Source: Luteimonas sp.
GTDB lineage: Bacteria; Pseudomonadota; Gammaproteobacteria; Xanthomonadales; Xanthomonadaceae
Assembly (NCBI GenBank): GCA_024707405.1
Contig: JANPZU010000008.1
Span: 496,001 to 560,000 of the forward strand
DNA: 64,000 nt
Reading direction: 5' to 3'
In this document: one piece after another, positions 1-8,317 of the stretch
Layout of the letters: every line of letters begins with the position of its first letter
Position numbering within the stretch: position 1 is the first letter of the stretch
The notes under the pieces: model-generated
Seen by the model: only the letters and a program-made list of their open reading frames with translations
Told to the model about the DNA's origin: nothing
The model's database searches: none
Made by a program: the position numbers and the translations under genes

Positions 1-852
1 ACCGCAAAGCAGGCGGTACATCACCATGCCCAGCGACCAGACGTCCATCGTGGTCGATGGCGGCGCCCCCGAAACCGCTTCGGGCGCCGTGTATCCCTCG
101 GAGATGGCGATGCGCGGCATGTGTTCGCCTGCCGACAACGATGCGGCCAGGCCGAAGTCCAGCAACTGCAGTTGACCGTCTTCGGCGATGAGCAGGTTGG
201 ATGGCTTGATGTCCTGGTGCAACACCATGCGCCCGTGTGCATACGCAAGCGCATCGCAGGCGCGGATCAGCAGCGTGACCCGTGCGCCCAACGGCAGTTC
301 CCGCTGGTCGCACCATTCGTCGATCGGCGCGCCCTGTATGTAACGCATCGCGAACCAAGGCGCGCCATCTTCGTCGACGCCGCCATCGAACAGGGTTGCG
401 ATGTTGGGATGATCCAGTCCCGCCAGGATCTCGCGTTCGCGACGGAAGCCTTCCAGTACGCGTTCCGACGCCAGTTCGAGGCGGATGCATTTCAAAGCGA
501 CGCGTTGCCGGTACTGGCCATCGTCGCGCCAGGCTTCGTAGACCGTGCCCATGCCGCCCGCGCCGATCATGCGCTCGATGCGCCACGGGCCTTTGCGCGT
601 GCCGATCCGCGGATCCGGATGGTCGTCGTCGCCGGCATGTCGGGCAAGCAGGGCTTCTGGCGGCGAGTCCAGCACGTGCTGCAGGCCGGCGACGCCATGC
701 AGTGCATCGTCGGAAGCGAGCAGCGAGGCGAGCGCGTCGTGGACACCGGGATCCTCCCGGCGCAGGTCGGCCAAGGCGCGGCGGCGCTGCCCCGGCGACA
801 TGCCGATGTAGGTGTCGAACAACGCAAGGGCGCGGGAAGCCTGCGAGCTCAT
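1..852 (-). CDS. Serine/threonine protein kinase, C-terminus cut by window edge
   Basis: This is a Hanks-type Ser/Thr kinase that phosphorylates protein substrates; only the first 284 residues lie in the window. Reading the minus strand gives a roughly 85-residue N-terminal segment, then a kinase domain with a GAGGMG P-loop (97-102), the ATP-contacting lysine (K121, ALKC), the catalytic loop HQDIKPSN (212-219), DFG (232-234) and APE (256-258). The usual HRD arginine is replaced by glutamine, which suggests activation that does not depend on the canonical activation-loop phosphate. No sensor domain is visible; many relatives carry C-terminal TPR repeats, which would lie outside the window. An ECF-like sigma gene lies 726 bp upstream on the same strand, a pairing common in this kinase group. 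The ATG at 852 is the first start in frame. Confidence 0.9.
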   Translation of the reverse strand, partial: MSSQASRALALFDTYIGMSPGQRRRALADLRREDPGVHDALASLLASDDALHGVAGLQHVLDSPPEALLARHAGDDDHPDPRIGTRKGPWRIERMIGAGGMGTVYEAWRDDGQYRQRVALKCIRLELASERVLEGFRREREILAGLDHPNIATLFDGGVDEDGAPWFAMRYIQGAPIDEWCDQRELPLGARVTLLIRACDALAYAHGRMVLHQDIKPSNLLIAEDGQLQLLDFGLAASLSAGEHMPRIAISEGYTAPEAVSGAPPSTTMDVWSLGMVMYRLLCG

Positions 853-1145
853 GGCATCACAACGCGCAAGTGCAGGGTCGGGCGAGGGGAGGATGTCCTG
901 ATTGCGTGTTCCATCGCGAGCATACCGGGGGTGTCGTCGTCGGCCAGGCAGATGGCATCCAGCGCATCCGCATCTCGATGCATCTCCGACCAGCTCCATG
1001 CCGCATCGCCGCCGCATCGAATGTGACGGCGGGCACGGTTTTGGGTCGACATCTTGAACCAGATCAGGACAAGGGAACAAATCTGGGAACGATCATTCAA
1101 TGGCGGGGCCGCGGCGAACGCCATGCGAACGAGGCCGTGGGCGCC

Positions 1146-1346
1146 ATGAACGGCGGACAGGACACCGGCGCCGGACATGTGGCGGTGCTGACCACGATCC
1201 GGACCAGCACCGGGCAGGTCACGTTGATCGTCAACGACGATTCGCACTGGAAGGCCAACGCGCTGTCGGTGATGTTGACCCAGGCGATCGGCGCCCTGGC
1301 GGGCATGCAGCCGCCGGGCGAGGCGGGGGCCTCGCCGCGGGCATGA
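1146..1346 (+). CDS. Small hypothetical protein (66 aa), first of a tandem pair
   Basis: I do not recognise a family. The 66-residue product has a strand-turn-strand-like segment (GQVTLIVNDD, about residues 25-34) followed by a helix-like stretch ending ALAGMQ and a short Gly/Pro/Ala tail. Its stop codon overlaps the ATG of the next gene (ATGA), so the two are probably translated as a coupled pair. The middle resembles the middle of the downstream protein (G-hydrophobic alternation, then an Ala/Leu helix), suggesting a duplication. It is encoded opposite to the flanking sigma factor and kinase. No clear ribosome site precedes the ATG; a GTG three codons upstream is an alternative. The 293 bp before it (853-1145) shows no other convincing gene. 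No predicted membrane segment or signal peptide. Confidence 0.5.
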   Translation: MNGGQDTGAGHVAVLTTIRTSTGQVTLIVNDDSHWKANALSVMLTQAIGALAGMQPPGEAGASPRA

Positions 1347-1570
1347 CGGTCGCTTCGGGAAAGGTGCCGGGGAGGCCCGTGGCCGAGCCGGCGGGCGATG
1401 GCATCGGCGACCCGGTGGCGACCCGGATCCTGCACGGGGATTGCGGTCGGATCGTGCTGACGGTGCAGGGCGCGTCCCCGGAACAGACGCGGATGCTGGC
1501 GCGCGTATGCACGGCAGGGTTGGAGGCCACCCTCCTGCGCGTCTACGGAGGCCGGTTGCAGCGGTTCTGA
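1343..1570 (+). CDS. Small hypothetical protein (75 aa), second of a tandem pair
   Basis: No family is recognised. The protein begins with about 30 Gly/Pro/Ala-rich residues, then a compact segment (GRIVLTVQGASPE, roughly residues 42-54) and a helix-like region ending in a basic tail (GGRLQRF). The segment lines up with residues 24-50 of the upstream product, so the two may be diverged copies. Its ATG overlaps the previous stop codon, and its stop lies 8 bp before the convergent sigma-factor stop. The pair could be a two-subunit small protein or an accessory to the sigma/kinase system; this is inference from position only. Confidence 0.5.
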   Translation: MTVASGKVPGRPVAEPAGDGIGDPVATRILHGDCGRIVLTVQGASPEQTRMLARVCTAGLEATLLRVYGGRLQRF

Positions 1571-1578
1571 GGCAGGCC

Positions 1579-2199
1579 TCAGTCGCCCGGCAGCAGCGAT
1601 TGCTCGGCATCGCCGAGTTGCGAATGCAGGAACGCCCTCGCCTTGCGCCAGTCGCGGCGGATGGTGCGTTCGGTGACACCGAGGATCTCGGCGACTTCCG
1701 GCTCGGTCAGTCCGCCGAAATAGCGCAGCTCCACCACGTCGGCGAGCCGGCTGTCGAGCCGGGCCAGGGCATTGAGTGCCTGGTCCAGGGACAGCAGTTG
1801 GTCGAGCGTGGAGGCCTGGCCGGGCTCCGGAGCCTCGTCGAGGGACAGCATCTCGGCGCCCTCCCCCCGCTTTTCCGTGAGCATCCGGCGGGTTTCATCC
1901 AGCAGGACGAAGCGCATTGCCCGTGCCATCAGCGTGATCAGGTGGGAGCGATCGTTGACCGCCATCGGGCTGCCGGCCAGACGCAGCCAGGTTTCGCTGA
2001 TCAGGGACGTGGGCGAGCCGGCGGCGCCACGGCGTTGCTGGCGGATCTGGGAGCGCGCGACGCGGCGCAGGTCGTCGTAAAGCAGGGCGTAGATGCGATC
2101 CCATGCGTCCGTCTGGCCGGCACGCGCTTCGCCGATCAGCCGCGTGACCGACTCCAGGGCCTGGTCGCTGAGTGCATGGGTGGCAATGGCCCCAGCCAT
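1579..2199 (-). CDS. ECF-like RNA polymerase sigma factor
   Basis: The 206-residue product is a sigma-70 family factor of the ECF-like type often found next to Ser/Thr kinases. It recruits RNA polymerase to specific promoters. The N-terminal part (about 25-115) matches region 2, with a helical segment followed by the ARAMRFVLLDETRRM motif; the C-terminal part (about 135-190) matches region 4, with a helix-turn-helix (LTEPEVAEILGVTERTIRRD). No anti-sigma gene is adjacent; the kinase downstream on the same strand is the likely partner. The ATG at 2199 gives the normal length for the group. Confidence 0.88.
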   Translation of the reverse strand: MAGAIATHALSDQALESVTRLIGEARAGQTDAWDRIYALLYDDLRRVARSQIRQQRRGAAGSPTSLISETWLRLAGSPMAVNDRSHLITLMARAMRFVLLDETRRMLTEKRGEGAEMLSLDEAPEPGQASTLDQLLSLDQALNALARLDSRLADVVELRYFGGLTEPEVAEILGVTERTIRRDWRKARAFLHSQLGDAEQSLLPGD

Positions 2200-2331
2200 G
2201 TCCGGATCGTCCCCTTGATCTCGATTGGCTTATGTATCGGGAGTCTACAGGCAATGCTCCCGGACGCGGCCGGGAGGGATCCCGTCCGCGCGACAGGCTA
2301 ACTGCAGGGACTCCCCGCCCGGCAGCTAGAC

Positions 2332-2483
2332 AGGCAACCCCTTTCCCCAAGCAAGGGGTTGCCTATGCGGTTCCATGGAATGGATCGGCCGGCCGATGGA
2401 GTGGCGGCACCCAGGGAATGGGACGCGGCAACCGTTGCCAGGAGGCGCGGCGGGGGCAGGTGCAATGCCTGCCCCCGGTTTTT
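2332..2483 (+). ncRNA. Candidate structured, GGA-rich small RNA
   Basis: This stretch between the sigma factor and the next gene contains a 12-bp perfect stem (2332-2343 with 2353-2364), further short inverted repeats (for example around 2427-2439), and ends in a strong intrinsic terminator at 2452-2483. Between the stem and terminator there are three ATGGA motifs (2375, 2380 and 2396), one AGGGA (2413), and additional GGA at 2421 and 2441. Repeated ANGGA in hairpins is the hallmark of RNAs that sequester RsmA/CsrA. No plus-strand gene ends here that would need the terminator. I could not identify a convincing promoter, so the 5' end is uncertain. The rest of 2200-2491 shows no gene. Confidence 0.3.
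2452..2483 (+). terminator. Rho-independent terminator
   Basis: A 9-bp GC stem (2452-2460 with 2468-2476), 7-base loop and a T run reaching 2483. It lies just before the next gene and follows no plus-strand coding region, so it most likely ends a non-coding transcript. Confidence 0.7.
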
Positions 2484-2518
2484 CCCGGAGCATGGCGAAC
2501 CATCACTCAGACAGCGAC

Positions 2519-2812
2519 ATGATTCTTTACTGTTGGCGCGACGGCAGCGTTGGCGCCGCACGCAAACTGCCCGCGGGAGCGATCGAACTGGCGCGGGGCG
2601 GCAAGAGCGCCGTGAACGCCATGCTGCTCGACATCGAAGGCGTGGCCGGCCAGGACGGCCTGCCGCAGTGGCCGGGATTGGCGGCAGAAGCCGATGAGCA
2701 CGCCGTGTGCGGCGTCTTGCGCGGCTGGATGCGGCAATGGGCCCGCAAACCCACCGGCGCGCACCTGACCTTCAACCACGCATTGGATCTGCGCTTCGTG
2801 GGCGCGGATTGA
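2519..2812 (+). CDS. Hypothetical protein (97 aa)
   Basis: No family recognised. The 97-residue soluble protein starts MILYCWRDGS and ends NHALDLRFVGAD. It has no signal peptide or membrane helix and a single internal cysteine (AVCGVL). An in-frame ATG at 2492 would add nine residues, but its purine stretch (GGAG) sits only one base away, so 2519 is preferred; neither start has an ideal ribosome site. The gene is convergent with the mechanosensitive channel gene, whose stop lies 17 bp away. Confidence 0.6.
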   Translation: MILYCWRDGSVGAARKLPAGAIELARGGKSAVNAMLLDIEGVAGQDGLPQWPGLAAEADEHAVCGVLRGWMRQWARKPTGAHLTFNHALDLRFVGAD

Positions 2813-2829
2813 TCATGGCGGCGTCGGGG

Positions 2830-3486
2830 TTACGGAAACCCGATGCTCCCGCCGCCACCGCCCTGCGCGGGCGGTGAAGGCCGGCGATCCCCCGGCGGGG
2901 GAAGCGCCACGGCGACCGGCTCGCCTTTCCAGCGCCTCGTGCTGCGCTGGAAGAACAGGCTGTTGGGGATGCGCAGTACGCTGTCCCCGCCTTCGGCATG
3001 GGTTTCCTGCAGTGTCACGTAGATCAGGTTCATGTCGACCACTTGTCCGCGCAGGCCGGGACGATCGCCGCCTTCGAGCAGTTCGATGTGGTCGTGCAGG
3101 CGGAACGGACGGGTGATCAGCAACAGCAGCGCGCAGAAGAGGTTGGTCAGCACGCTCCAGGCCGCGAAGAACGCGACCGCCGCCACCGCCGCGAACCCGG
3201 TGAAGGCCGTCCACAGCACGCTTCCGGATACGCCGAAGCGCTCGAGCACCAGCAGCAGCGTGCCGAAACCGAGCACGAAACCGGCGATGCGCCGCGCGCT
3301 GACCGTGATCTCGATCGGCAAGTCGTAGCGCCTTGAAACGCGCGTGATCAGGCGACGCAGCAGCCAGCGCAACAGGAACGCCGCGACCAGGATCAGCACC
3401 ACCTGTACCAGCAGGGTGAACTCGACGAACCATGCCTGCAGCCAGGCTGGCGATTGCGTCTTCAGGGTCGCGAACATGTGCTCCAC
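2830..3486 (-). CDS. MscS-type mechanosensitive ion channel family protein
   Basis: The 218-residue inner-membrane protein resembles the core of small mechanosensitive channels, which open under membrane tension to release solutes. Hydrophobic segments fall at about 25-42, 66-83 and 90-128; the last, GFAAVAAVAFFAAWSV, is the pore-lining helix with Gly/Ala packing. It is followed by the beta domain (RPFRLHDHIEL... GQVVDMNLIYVTL) and a short Pro/Gly tail. It is smaller than E. coli MscS (286 residues) because the C-terminal alpha/beta vestibule is abbreviated. The start at 3486 is the first ATG; a second in-frame ATG lies three codons later. Confidence 0.85.
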   Translation of the reverse strand: MEHMFATLKTQSPAWLQAWFVEFTLLVQVVLILVAAFLLRWLLRRLITRVSRRYDLPIEITVSARRIAGFVLGFGTLLLVLERFGVSGSVLWTAFTGFAAVAAVAFFAAWSVLTNLFCALLLLITRPFRLHDHIELLEGGDRPGLRGQVVDMNLIYVTLQETHAEGGDSVLRIPNSLFFQRSTRRWKGEPVAVALPPPGDRRPSPPAQGGGGGSIGFP

Positions 3487-3585
3487 GTCGGGTGGGCCGA
3501 AGCGATCAGCCGTGCGCGGGCATTCTAGCCAACGACCGCGGGGAAGCGTCGCCCGCGGCCGGGCAAGGAGGATCCGGGTGGCGCG

Positions 3586-4848
3586 CTAGACATCGAATGC
3601 CAGCAGATCCAGTCCCGTGGCCGCGCGCACGACGCGCCGGTACAGCAAGGCGCCGTTGGCACCGTTGGTCAGCACCACCAGCGCGCGTTGCCGCGCGGCA
3701 TCGCCCAGCGCGAAGTTCTTGAAGATCCCGCTGTTGCTGCCGGAGTGGTGGAACACCGGGCCTTGCGCAGTGGCTTCGACGTTCCAGCCCAGCGTCTTGT
3801 CATTCCATCGGCCCGGCACGTCGATCTGCTTCGACAGCATGGCTTGCCGCGTCGACGGCTTCAGTTCCCACGAGGTCTCTTGCGTGCGCACCATCAGCGC
3901 CATGAAGCGGGCGTAGTCCCGCACCGTGCAGCGCAGGCTGGCGGCGGCATTGGCGACGATGTCGCCTGGCCAGTTCACCAGCCCCGCGGGCGTTGCCGCC
4001 TGCACGTCGGCCAATGCACGGGCGGCATCGCCGTAGCGCCAGTCCGACAGCGTGGAGCCATTGCCCTGGGCCACGCGCAGCGCGGCGTTCCATTGCTCGC
4101 GCAGCACCTGCGCGGGCGCGCCGGGCGTGTCGTCGCCGGGCGCGCGATGCCCATGCACCGAACGTGCGGCAACGTTCGCATCCCAGGCAAACGTGCTGTC
4201 GTGCATGCCAGCCGGTTCGAACAACAGGCGCCTTGCGGTGGCATCGAGGCTCTCGCCGGTGATCGCCTCCACCACCCGCTGCAGCCAGAAGATCGCCTCG
4301 CCGGAGTAGTCGATGCGCGTGCCGGGTTCGGCGGCAGGCTCGAGGCGCTCGTGTGCGGGATCCTTGCGCCAGTTCGGCAGGCCGGTGGAATGGCGCAGCA
4401 CGTCGCGCGCGGTGATGCGCGCCAGCCAGGGGTGCGTGCCGAGGTATTCCGGCCGCAGGGTGGCGACCAGCGGCCGGTCGAGATCGAGTTCGCCGCGATC
4501 CACCAGCTGCAGCACGAGGTAGGCGAACACCGGCTTGCTGAGCGAGGCGACTTCGAACAGGGTGTCGTCGGTGGCCGGCGTGCCCTGCGCGGCATCGGCC
4601 AGGCCGTAGACCTGCGACCATGAAGGTGCGCCCGCTTCCACCACCGCGATGCCGACGCCCGGCACGCCGAGCGCCTGCATCAGCCGAGGCAGGTCGGCGA
4701 GGAAGTCGTCCATCGGAACCCAGCCCGTGCGCGGCGGACATCCCGCCGTGGCGGTTGCGAGCCGCGGCGCGGCCAGCAGCGACAGGCCCGCCAGCCATCC
4801 GATCCGCAGGCACTGGCGACGCTGGAGGGACACCGCGGACGCGTTCAT
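3586..4848 (-). CDS. Serine hydrolase, class C beta-lactamase/DD-peptidase fold
   Basis: The 420-residue exported protein belongs to the serine beta-lactamase-like family, whose members include esterases, D-aminopeptidases and PBP-like enzymes. The N-terminus has RR (RRQCLR) followed by a hydrophobic stretch and Ala-rich cleavage region, compatible with a Tat signal. The nucleophile motif is SLSK in EVASLSKPVFAY; the tyrosine motif reads YSG instead of the usual YxN; the third motif is HSG in FHHSGSNSGIF. True cephalosporinase activity is not implied. The reading frame stays open far upstream into the divergent aldolase gene; I chose the ATG at 4848 because it starts at the signal peptide. 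Confidence 0.85.
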   Translation of the reverse strand: MNASAVSLQRRQCLRIGWLAGLSLLAAPRLATATAGCPPRTGWVPMDDFLADLPRLMQALGVPGVGIAVVEAGAPSWSQVYGLADAAQGTPATDDTLFEVASLSKPVFAYLVLQLVDRGELDLDRPLVATLRPEYLGTHPWLARITARDVLRHSTGLPNWRKDPAHERLEPAAEPGTRIDYSGEAIFWLQRVVEAITGESLDATARRLLFEPAGMHDSTFAWDANVAARSVHGHRAPGDDTPGAPAQVLREQWNAALRVAQGNGSTLSDWRYGDAARALADVQAATPAGLVNWPGDIVANAAASLRCTVRDYARFMALMVRTQETSWELKPSTRQAMLSKQIDVPGRWNDKTLGWNVEATAQGPVFHHSGSNSGIFKNFALGDAARQRALVVLTNGANGALLYRRVVRAATGLDLLAFDV

Positions 4849-4971
4849 GGCCGCATTGCAGCGCGTTGTGCAGCACGTCGCAAGCAGGGCCCGGCGATGG
4901 ATCCCGCGACACGGCGGTATCATCCCCGTTCGCATTCCCTCCCTTCCGCTGACAGCACAGGACACTCGACC

Positions 4972-5865
4972 GTGGCAGTGAATCAGGCACAACTCGACAG
5001 GATCGCTTCCGGCAACGGCTTCATCGCGGCGCTCGACCAGAGCGGCGGCAGCACGCCGAAGGCGCTCAAGCTCTATGGCATCGAGGAATCGGAATACTCC
5101 GGCGACGCCGAGATGTTCGCGCTGGTGCACGCGATGCGCGAACGCATCGTCAGCAGCCCGGCGTTCAACGGCGAGCGCGTGTTCGGCGCGATCCTGTTCG
5201 AACGCACCATGGACGACGATTTCGGCGGCAAGCCGGCGGTGACGTACCTGTGGGAAGACAAGGGCGTGGTGCCGTTCCTGAAGATCGACAAGGGGCTCGA
5301 AGACGAGGCCGACGGCGTGCAACGCCTCAAGCCGATCCCGGGCCTGGCCGAACTGCTGGCACGCGCCAAGGCCAAGGGCGTGTTCGGCACCAAGGAACGC
5401 TCGGTCATCAAGCAGGACAACGCAAAAGGCATTGCCGACGTGCTCGACCAGCAGTTCGAACTCGGCCAGCAGGTGCTTGATGCCGGGTTGGTGCCGATCA
5501 TCGAACCGGAAGTCGACATCAACGCCGCCGACAAGGAAGCGATCGAAGTCGAATTGAAGAAAGGCCTGCTCGCGCGGCTCGACAAGGTCGATCCGAAGAC
5601 GCCGGTGATCCTCAAGCTCACCCTGCCCAGCGTCGACGGGTACTTCAAGGAACTGGTCGACCATCCCAGCGTGCTGAAGGTCGTGGCGCTGTCGGGCGGC
5701 TACAGCCGCGACGATGCCAACGCCAAACTCGCGAAGAACCCCGGCGTGGTCGCCAGCTTCAGCCGCGCGCTGAGTGAAGGCCTGAGCGCGAAGCAGGGCG
5801 ACGACGAGTTCAACTCTGCGCTGGATGCGGCGATCGAATCGATCTATCGTGCGTCGATTACCTGA
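4972..5865 (+). CDS. Class I fructose-bisphosphate aldolase
   Basis: This 297-residue cytosolic enzyme cleaves fructose 1,6-bisphosphate to two triose phosphates in glycolysis and runs the reverse in gluconeogenesis. The sequence is of the bacterial FdaB type: N-terminal ALDQSGGSTPKAL, middle EPEVDI, and the Schiff-base lysine in TPVILKLTLP. The start is a GTG at 4972 with AGGA nine bases upstream; a further GTG two codons later and an ATG at 4897 are less likely. Divergent from the serine hydrolase gene, and followed by its own strong terminator, so monocistronic. Confidence 0.95.
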   Translation: MAVNQAQLDRIASGNGFIAALDQSGGSTPKALKLYGIEESEYSGDAEMFALVHAMRERIVSSPAFNGERVFGAILFERTMDDDFGGKPAVTYLWEDKGVVPFLKIDKGLEDEADGVQRLKPIPGLAELLARAKAKGVFGTKERSVIKQDNAKGIADVLDQQFELGQQVLDAGLVPIIEPEVDINAADKEAIEVELKKGLLARLDKVDPKTPVILKLTLPSVDGYFKELVDHPSVLKVVALSGGYSRDDANAKLAKNPGVVASFSRALSEGLSAKQGDDEFNSALDAAIESIYRASIT

Positions 5866-5896
5866 GTTTCCACGCAGGCATCGATGGGCAAGCAAG

Positions 5897-5924
5897 AAGC
5901 CGGCGTGCAAACGCCGGCTTTTTT
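5897..5924 (+). terminator. Rho-independent terminator of the aldolase gene
   Basis: A 10-bp perfect stem (5897-5906 with 5911-5920), GCAA loop and a T run to 5924, beginning 31 bp after the aldolase stop codon. Confidence 0.92.
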
Positions 5925-5986
5925 ATTCGCGAATGAAGGCAGGATGCGGGAGTGTGTGGCCGCGTGCCAAGCCATCGCCATCGGAA

Positions 5987-6427
5987 TCAAGGTGCGTCCG
6001 CAGCCTCGATCATGTCGCAGAGGTATTTCATCACCGTTGATTCACGTGCGGATTGCCCGCCGTAGATGGTGAATTGCAGCGACACATCCACCCCGCCCCC
6101 GTCGCGTGGCGTCACGTAGCCTCGCAGTGGCGCATTCGCGCCACCACCGTCTCCGCCGCGCACCGGATTGGCGGCGCGGATGAAGCCGTTCTTCTCCTGC
6201 ACGGCGAGCACGTTCAAGCCCAAATCCTGGATCTTGTCGCGCACCCTGTAGAGCGCCGGCAGGTACTCGACCTCGGGCACCTCGACCTCGGTGGAATAGG
6301 TGCGCCCTTCGCTGAAGGAACCGGACGTCGTGAAATTGCTCTCGCACTGCTGGCGGGTGTTGCTCGCGGCGGCGGGCAGGGACACGCAGAGCAAGGCAGC
6401 CACAGCAAGGCGGCGGGCAGGTGTCAT
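5987..6427 (-). CDS. Hypothetical secreted protein (146 aa)
   Basis: No family recognised. The product has a clear Sec signal peptide (basic MTPARR, hydrophobic core, cleavage near AAAS around residue 22). The mature part is hydrophilic and contains two cysteines (RQQCES and KYLCDM), which could form a disulfide in the periplasm, and a Gly-rich loop (RGGDGGGANA). It stands alone; the 153 bp upstream (6428-6580) hold no gene. Confidence 0.72.
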   Translation of the reverse strand: MTPARRLAVAALLCVSLPAAASNTRQQCESNFTTSGSFSEGRTYSTEVEVPEVEYLPALYRVRDKIQDLGLNVLAVQEKNGFIRAANPVRGGDGGGANAPLRGYVTPRDGGGVDVSLQFTIYGGQSARESTVMKYLCDMIEAADAP

Positions 6428-6580
6428 CGTTCAACTCCATTTGACGGAATCCAACACATCGAGCGGAGGCATGGGGATCCCCGAAAACCATGCCCGCACG
6501 CAGTATAGGCACGCCGCCGTCGAAACCTTGCGGACAACATCACCCGCGCCAAACCGGGTGCGGATCCAGACACGTGCAGG

Positions 6581-6841
6581 TCAATCGAGCCCGGTCTGCC
6601 GCTTCACCGCATCCTCGTGCAGCGATTCGTTGAGCTGATCCACCACCATCGCCCATGGGGCGTCGGCGCGCAGCTGTTCGCTGATGAACTGGCGTTGCCC
6701 GTCGTTCCAGTACGGCGCATCGGCAAGGAGCACTTCCGCTGCGAGCTGGTGCGCGGCGATGAACCTGGCGATCCCCTGCTCGCTGGCGTCGAGGCCGAGT
6801 TGCAGGAACAGGTTGCTCATCGTTGGCGCGGTGTCGTCCAT
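6581..6841 (-). CDS. DUF2789 family protein
   Basis: An 86-residue soluble protein matching the DUF2789 pattern: LFLQLGL near the N-terminus, FIAAHQL in the middle, then AEVLLADAPYW, FISEQLRADAPW and VVDQLNESL. The function of the family is not known. The ATG at 6841 gives MDDTAPTM; a second ATG seven codons later (MSNLF) is closer to the usual family start. Likely a separate unit from the downstream secreted protein. Confidence 0.8.
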   Translation of the reverse strand: MDDTAPTMSNLFLQLGLDASEQGIARFIAAHQLAAEVLLADAPYWNDGQRQFISEQLRADAPWAMVVDQLNESLHEDAVKRQTGLD

Positions 6842-6921
6842 GGCGTTTCCTGGCGTCGGGAAAAGGACAGCCATCGTAGATCGGTGCCGGTGTTGGCCGC
6901 GTGTCCGGCCACGGGCCGCGG

Positions 6922-8253
6922 TTACGGTGCGGCCAGTGCCGCGCGCGTCTTCGCGACGTCGCCGTCGTTCGTGGCCGGGGCGATGCCCAGCACGTGGGCT
7001 ACCAGCGGATAGACATCCACGCTGTCGATCGCCGGCAGGACGACGCCACTGCGGAAGGCCGGGCCGCGGGCAATGAATGGTGCATGCATGTCCGGATGGC
7101 GGTGGTCGTAGCCGTGTTCGCCGTGCAGGCGATGGCCCTTGCGCTGCAGTGCCGCGCGGGTCGTGACCTGCCAGCCGTGCTCGGCCTGGCAGAAATACAT
7201 TGGTACCCGCCGATGGCGGCCGTATTGGTACTCGGCCGGAATCTGTTCGCGGGTCATGCAGGAAAAATGCGGGTGATCGCCCAGCAGCGACTGCGCTTGC
7301 GCCTCGCCGCCGGGCAGCGCGTTGAATGCCGCGAAGGCGCCCGTCCACAGGAAGTCAAGGCGTTCGGTATCGACCAGATCATCCAGGTAGAGTTCGCGCT
7401 CGGGCGAGGTCGCGGCCATGCCGTGGTCGGAGACCACCACCACGTTGGTCGCGTGATCGAGTGCCAATGCCTGCAGTCCTGCTTGCAGTCGCGCCATCGC
7501 GGCATCGACCTCGGCCAGCGCCGCATCCACTTCGGGCGCGTCCGGGCCATGCAGGTGGCCGGCGGTGTCGACCACGTCGAAGTATAGGGTCAGCAGGTGC
7601 GGGCGTTGATCCGGCGGCAGCGCCAGCCAGGCCAGGATCTGATCCACCCGCGCATCGGATCCGACCCGGATGTCGAACGGTCGCCAGTATTCCGGCAGGG
7701 CGCCGTGGATCGGCGCTTCCGAGCCGACCCAGAACATCGTGCCCGCGCGTCCCCCGTGCTGGCGCACCAGCGTCCACAGCGGGGTGCCGCCGTTCCACCA
7801 GCGGGCATCGGCCACCGTCTCCCGGTCGAACATCGAAAAGCGCACACCCGGGATGTCCGGATCGGTCATGAAGTTGGCGATCGCACCGTGCCGATCCGGG
7901 TGCAGGCCGGTGACCAGCGTGTAGTGGTTGGGGAACGTGATCGACGGATACGAGGGCCGCATGAATTCGGCACGCACGCCCTCGCGCGCCATGCGCGCAA
8001 GCGTCGGCGTCAAGCCGCGGTCGAGATAGTCGTTGCGGAAGCCGTCGATGGAGACCAGCAGCAGCGGTGCATCGGCATCCGCCGGCAGCGGTGCCGTTGC
8101 TTCGGCGCTGGAGAGCTTGTGCGACGGATTGGCCGATGGCGGCCCATCACCCGGGGCCGAGGCGCAGGCAGCCAACAGCAGACACGCCATCAACGCGCAG
8201 CCAAACGACAGGCCATGGAGACGCGGGCGGCATGATGGCGGGCGCAGGGTCAT
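6922..8253 (-). CDS. Nucleotide pyrophosphatase/phosphodiesterase-like lipoprotein
   Basis: A 443-residue protein of the alkaline-phosphatase superfamily, related to ectonucleotide pyrophosphatases that hydrolyse phosphodiester and pyrophosphate bonds. The N-terminus carries a lipoprotein signal (LLLAAC, cysteine near residue 30), so it is anchored to a membrane facing the periplasm. The metal-binding and nucleophile elements are visible: SIDGFRNDYL near residue 70, then PSITFPNHYTLVTG with threonine as expected nucleophile, later VSDHGM and the GEHGYDH motif. Substrate cannot be read from sequence. Confidence 0.88.
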   Translation of the reverse strand: MTLRPPSCRPRLHGLSFGCALMACLLLAACASAPGDGPPSANPSHKLSSAEATAPLPADADAPLLLVSIDGFRNDYLDRGLTPTLARMAREGVRAEFMRPSYPSITFPNHYTLVTGLHPDRHGAIANFMTDPDIPGVRFSMFDRETVADARWWNGGTPLWTLVRQHGGRAGTMFWVGSEAPIHGALPEYWRPFDIRVGSDARVDQILAWLALPPDQRPHLLTLYFDVVDTAGHLHGPDAPEVDAALAEVDAAMARLQAGLQALALDHATNVVVVSDHGMAATSPERELYLDDLVDTERLDFLWTGAFAAFNALPGGEAQAQSLLGDHPHFSCMTREQIPAEYQYGRHRRVPMYFCQAEHGWQVTTRAALQRKGHRLHGEHGYDHRHPDMHAPFIARGPAFRSGVVLPAIDSVDVYPLVAHVLGIAPATNDGDVAKTRAALAAP

Positions 8254-8317
8254 GCGACGGGTTGCAGGCGAGTGGCCGACAGCATGCCTCGACCGTGTCG
8301 CGGGTGGTGGTGCCTGC

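Noticed and set aside
849-1679. 276-residue minus-strand frame whose stop overlaps the kinase start (ATGA)
   Set aside because: Very Arg/Pro-rich without domain pattern and it overlaps the sigma gene in another frame; the coupling looks accidental.
3586-5910. 774-residue minus-strand open frame that would extend the serine hydrolase through the aldolase region
   Set aside because: The N-terminal 350 residues are antisense to the clearly conserved aldolase gene; a signal peptide begins at 4848.
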